7,614 bases of DNA from Erysipelotrichaceae bacterium (GTDB taxonomy: Bacteria > Bacillota_I > Bacilli_A > Erysipelotrichales > Erysipelotrichaceae), in assembly GCA_003446295.1 (NCBI GenBank), contig DMBB01000004.1, positions 1 through 7,614 on the forward strand, written 5' to 3'. The notes under the pieces were generated by a model. The model was not told the origin of the DNA. It saw nothing but the letters and a program-made list of their open reading frames with translations, and ran no database searches. Positions 5,454-7,614 of the stretch are shown piece after piece (the first letter of the stretch is position 1; every line of letters begins with the position of its first letter). A program made the position numbers and the translations under genes.

Positions 5454-6368
5454 GTGGGATTTGAAGGCAAAACTGTTGCTATGGTCGGCGCTGGTCCGGC
5501 TAATCTGAATGCGGCTAAAGTACTCGCTTCAGAAGGAATCAAAGTTGATATTTACGAAAAGGAAGCAGAAGTCGGCGGTGCGATATATACAGGTATTCCT
5601 GATTTCCGCATGCCGAAAGGATTCATTGCAAAACTCAAGGCAGAGCTTGATGAGCTCGGTGTTGCATTCCATATGAACACAACGGTCGGCAAAGACATTA
5701 CCTTTGAAGAACTGAGAAACAAATATGACAGAGTTCTGATCGGTATCGGCGCGCAGGTCGAAAACAAATTCGGAATGGAAGGCGACGGCTATGAAGCTGG
5801 ACTGACGCTTCTTTATAACCTGAACATTCTGAAAAAGCACGAAGAATACAAGAACAGATATCACAAGGCTGTTGTATGGGGCGGCGGAAATGTTGCAATG
5901 GACTGCTCAGCTTCCCTTGCAAGGATCCTGCCGGATGTACGCATCATCTACAGAAGAAGTGAAGCTGAAATGCCTGCGTCCAAGAAAGAAATCAAGGACA
6001 ACATGGCTGTCGGCGTGAAGTTCGAATATCTGGAGAACATCAAGGATCTGATCCTGGATGAAAACGGAAAAGTCAAGGGTGTGCATATCGTAAAAATGGA
6101 GCTTGGCGAACCGGATGCTTCAGGCAGAAGAAGGCCGATCGAGATCCCGGGAAGCGAATATGAGTTCGACTGTGATCTCGTTGTTGCGGCGATCGGTCAG
6201 CGTGTAGACTTCAGTGCATTTGAAGGTGTTGACAGAACGGATACTCACAAATCCACCGTTGAAAATGTGTATATCACAGGTGACGCTTATACCGGCCCGA
6301 AAAACATCGGACTGGCTGTCAAAGACGGCAAGGATACTGCGAAAGAAATTCTTGATTCATTCAGCTGA
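5454..6368 (+). CDS. Compact GltD-like FAD/NAD(P)-dependent oxidoreductase lacking the Fe-S domain
   Basis: This 304-residue flavoprotein resembles the C-terminal two-thirds of the glutamate synthase small subunit (GltD). The FAD-binding Rossmann fold starts at VGAGPANLNAA (Gly12, Gly14, then Asn17 where glycine is usual), with Glu35 for the FAD ribose and GIPDFRMPK at 47-55. The NAD(P) fold carries GGGNVAMDCS (143-152) and YRRSEAEMPA (166-175), whose paired arginines suggest NADPH. The closing FAD motif is VYITGDA, with Gly276-Asp277. GltD-type proteins have about 150 N-terminal residues binding 4Fe-4S clusters; these are absent, and no partner gene is adjacent. The start is the GTG at 5454, 6 nt after GAGGTG; a GTG at 5445 falls inside that ribosome binding site. 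The electron acceptor is unknown, so glutamate synthase activity is not claimed. Confidence 0.85.
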   Translation: MGFEGKTVAMVGAGPANLNAAKVLASEGIKVDIYEKEAEVGGAIYTGIPDFRMPKGFIAKLKAELDELGVAFHMNTTVGKDITFEELRNKYDRVLIGIGAQVENKFGMEGDGYEAGLTLLYNLNILKKHEEYKNRYHKAVVWGGGNVAMDCSASLARILPDVRIIYRRSEAEMPASKKEIKDNMAVGVKFEYLENIKDLILDENGKVKGVHIVKMELGEPDASGRRRPIEIPGSEYEFDCDLVVAAIGQRVDFSAFEGVDRTDTHKSTVENVYITGDAYTGPKNIGLAVKDGKDTAKEILDSFS

Positions 6369-6372
6369 TTAC

Positions 6373-6399
6373 AAAAGGACAGCAGCCGCTGTCCTTTTT
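6373..6399. terminator. Bidirectional intrinsic terminator between the GltD-like gene and cvfD
   Basis: AAAAGGACAGC (6373-6383) pairs perfectly with GCTGTCCTTTT (6388-6398) around the 4-nt loop AGCC. T-runs follow in both directions. It serves the convergent plus-strand flavoprotein gene and minus-strand cvfD, whose TAA stop (6400-6398) overlaps the edge of the stem. Confidence 0.9.
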
Positions 6400-6778
6400 A
6401 ATCTGCATCGTCTTCGATCTTTTTTTTCGCTTCAGCGATCCATTTCGGAAGTCTGTCCGCAATCGATGAAAAGCCGATCTTCATCTCAGGCAGAGACGCC
6501 CGTCTGGTATTGATCGGGCGGTGATATGAACGTGCCCTGCTTCTCTGCAGTGCTTTCAGAGAAAGTCTTGCCTGTCTGGTGTTGTAATCAAAGTCAATGA
6601 TCTTGACTTTCACGATATCACCGACATTTACAAACCTTGATATATCCCTGACATATCCATCGCTGATCTCCGAGATGTGGATCAGACCGCTTGTATTTCT
6701 GTCCAAAGACACAAACGCACCGTATGGCTGTATGCCTGTGATTTTCCCTTCTACTGTCTGTCCGATCTGATAAGTCAT
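6398..6778 (-). CDS. cvfD: S1-domain RNA-binding protein, CvfD/YugI (general stress protein 13) family
   Basis: This 126-residue protein has one S1 domain at about residues 3-75, opening GQTVEGKITGIQPYGAFVSL and continuing through GLIHISEISDGYVRDI and VGDIVKVKIIDFD. A basic linker rich in Arg and Ser follows. The C-terminal segment GFSSIADRLPKWIAEAKKK resembles the GFNTLKDKLEEWI tail of B. subtilis YugI, which separates this family from ribosomal S1 and polynucleotide phosphorylase. Family members bind RNA or ribosomes and in streptococci regulate post-transcriptionally. The start is the ATG at 6778, with AAAGGA (6789-6784) 5 nt before it. The frame stays open to 6871, but that extension covers the promoter. 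It is monocistronic, with a terminator at its stop. Confidence 0.9.
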   Translation of the reverse strand: MTYQIGQTVEGKITGIQPYGAFVSLDRNTSGLIHISEISDGYVRDISRFVNVGDIVKVKIIDFDYNTRQARLSLKALQRSRARSYHRPINTRRASLPEMKIGFSSIADRLPKWIAEAKKKIEDDAD

Positions 6779-6801
6779 ATCTATCCTTTCATGCCTTACA
6801 G

Positions 6802-6810
6802 ATTGTATCA
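6802..6810 (-). promoter_or_regulatory. Extended -10 promoter of cvfD
   Basis: TGATACAAT on the minus strand fits TG-n-TATAAT with one mismatch. The predicted start near 6795 gives a leader of about 17 nt containing the ribosome binding site. No convincing -35 is seen. Confidence 0.55.
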
Positions 6811-6826
6811 CAGCGGCATGAAAATA

Positions 6827-6835
6827 TGCTATACT
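6827..6835 (+). promoter_or_regulatory. Extended -10 promoter of the PAP2/nifU-like operon
   Basis: TGCTATACT fits TG-n-TATAAT with one mismatch. The predicted start near 6842 gives a leader of about 14 nt carrying GAGGT (6845-6849). The -35 position is weak (ATCACA at 17 nt) and falls on the opposing cvfD -10. Confidence 0.55.
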
Positions 6836-6855
6836 TTGGTGCGCGAGGTAAAGAT

Positions 6856-7314
6856 ATGGGTATACGAGCAATGTTCCCGTTCTGGTCAGCTATCACAGCA
6901 GGTATTCTGGCTCAGTTTATAAAACCGTTTATATACTATTTCCGGAAACACGTATGGAAATGGAAAATGGCTTTTGATTCGGGCGGTTTTCCGAGTTCCC
7001 ACAGTGCGCTTGTCAGTGCGCTTGCACTTTCTGTTGGCCTGCAGGAACACTTCAGTTCCACGATATTTGCGATATCCCTGACGCTGGCTGTCATCGTCAT
7101 CTATGACGCAGCCAACGTGAGGTATTATAGTGGACAAAACATTAAAATTACGCAACAATTGGTGAAGGATGTTCAGGAGACACTGAATACGGAGTTTGAT
7201 GATCCGATCTACAGCGTCAAGATCAAGGATGTCCTCGGGCATAAATGGGTAGAAGTTATCGGTGGTATCTGTCTTGGATGCTGCATATCGCTTTTCTACC
7301 ATTACACATTTTGA
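6856..7314 (+). CDS. Divergent PAP2 family membrane protein (DUF212/YuiD type)
   Basis: This 152-residue membrane protein belongs to the family distantly related to acid phosphatases and vanadium haloperoxidases. The N-terminal helix is around residues 7-22. The signature GGFPSSHS is at 43-50, followed by two hydrophobic segments. YDAANVRYYSGQ at 83-94 corresponds to the family's DAxGVR region. GHKWVEV at 128-134 leads into a last membrane helix (about 134-148). Length is normal for YuiD proteins (about 150-160). Phosphatase activity on a lipid phosphate is suggested by the family but not established. The start is the ATG at 6856, 6 nt after GAGGT; an in-frame ATG at 6826 lies within the promoter. 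A NifU-like gene follows after 17 nt, probably in the same operon. Confidence 0.9.
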   Translation: MGIRAMFPFWSAITAGILAQFIKPFIYYFRKHVWKWKMAFDSGGFPSSHSALVSALALSVGLQEHFSSTIFAISLTLAVIVIYDAANVRYYSGQNIKITQQLVKDVQETLNTEFDDPIYSVKIKDVLGHKWVEVIGGICLGCCISLFYHYTF

Positions 7315-7331
7315 GAAAGAAGGATATTGAA

Positions 7332-7614
7332 ATGAGTGAGAATCAACAGTCAGTTGAACAGAATGAAGTTTCTGCTGATCTGCTTGAAAGGATCGAGGCA
7401 ACGATCAACAGGATCCGTCCCTATATTCGTCAGGACGGCGGTGATATACAGCTTGTCGACTTCCAGGATGGAGTTGTTACGGTCAGAATGATCGGTGCTT
7501 GTGCAGGATGCTTTATGGCCAGTACGGATATCAGTGAAGGTGTCCAGTCGATCCTGATGGAAGAAGTTCCGGAAGTCACCAAAGTGGTCATGGAAGCTGA
7601 ATCCGAAGGCGAGA
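7332..7614 (+). CDS. NifU-like Fe-S cluster scaffold/carrier protein, 3' end cut by window edge
   Basis: Ninety-four residues are visible, beginning MSENQQSVEQNEVSADLLER; the frame is open at the window edge. It is the NifU C-terminal-type domain: IRPYIRQDGGDIQLVDF at 28-44, then the CxxC motif GACAGC with Cys57 and Cys60, which bind or transfer a 4Fe-4S cluster between subunits of a dimer. Stand-alone proteins of this kind (YutI-like) are about 80-110 residues, so little should be missing. The first ~15 residues are an acidic, Gln-rich extension ahead of the domain. The start is the ATG at 7332, 7 nt after AAGGA. It follows the PAP2 gene by 17 nt with no terminator between. The role is in Fe-S protein maturation, cytoplasmic. 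Confidence 0.92.
   Translation, partial: MSENQQSVEQNEVSADLLERIEATINRIRPYIRQDGGDIQLVDFQDGVVTVRMIGACAGCFMASTDISEGVQSILMEEVPEVTKVVMEAESEGE

Noticed and set aside
6779..6871. Longer cvfD reading frame starting at 6871
   Set aside because: The extension has no family similarity and covers the cvfD promoter and ribosome binding site; the S1 domain starts right after the ATG at 6778.
6886..7401. Minus-strand open frame of 171 codons opposite the PAP2 and NifU-like genes
   Set aside because: Antisense to two genes with clear family motifs and ribosome binding sites; the translation has no recognisable domain.
1..7614. CRISPR arrays, insertion sequences, attachment sites, tRNA or rRNA genes
   Set aside because: No regularly spaced repeats, terminal inverted repeats, transposase or integrase frames, or cloverleaf-like sequence were seen on either strand.

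Overview
The window looks like a chromosomal housekeeping stretch of a low-to-mid GC Bacillota (Firmicutes). Pointers are the AGGAGG-type ribosome binding sites, sigma-A promoters with extended -10 elements, a T-box riboswitch, and the families YitT (DUF2179), CvfD/YugI, VanZ-like and YuiD-type PAP2. An Erysipelotrichia-like member is my guess; nothing here fixes the genus. No phage, transposon, CRISPR array, tRNA or rRNA was seen. Genes are closely packed and sit on both strands.

Left end (1-1405): a YitT/DUF2179 membrane protein runs off the left edge on the minus strand. It faces away from a small VanZ-like membrane protein on the plus strand. The two share a 50-nt intergenic region with back-to-back extended -10 elements.

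Centre (1380-4990, minus strand): this is the best-supported system in the window. A sigma-A promoter leads into a T-box leader of about 257 nt whose specifier loop reads UGG (tryptophan). Next come a lipoprotein substrate-binding protein, a BPD_transp_2-type permease and an ATPase, i.e. a TrpXYZ-type ABC importer. The last gene is a YbaK-type Cys-tRNA(Pro) deacylase, and a terminator overlaps its stop codon. The logic is that uncharged tRNA-Trp stabilises the antiterminator and switches on tryptophan uptake.

Right of centre (5042-6400): a stand-alone AroQ-type chorismate mutase lies on the minus strand upstream of the T-box promoter, with no visible terminator between them. Diverging from it is a compact GltD-like flavoprotein without the usual N-terminal Fe-S domain. 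It converges on the S1-domain protein CvfD/YugI, and the two share a perfect bidirectional terminator.

Right end (6398-7614): CvfD and a YuiD/DUF212 divergent PAP2 protein diverge from a promoter pair with nearly the same geometry as the one at the left end. The PAP2 gene is followed after 17 nt by a NifU-like Fe-S scaffold protein, cut by the right edge.

I found no wholly new system. The main points for follow-up are the Trp T-box with its unexpected UGGU bulge, the deacylase in that operon, the two matching divergent promoter modules, the possible leaderless yitT message, the orphan GltD-like flavoprotein and a strong excess of GATC.
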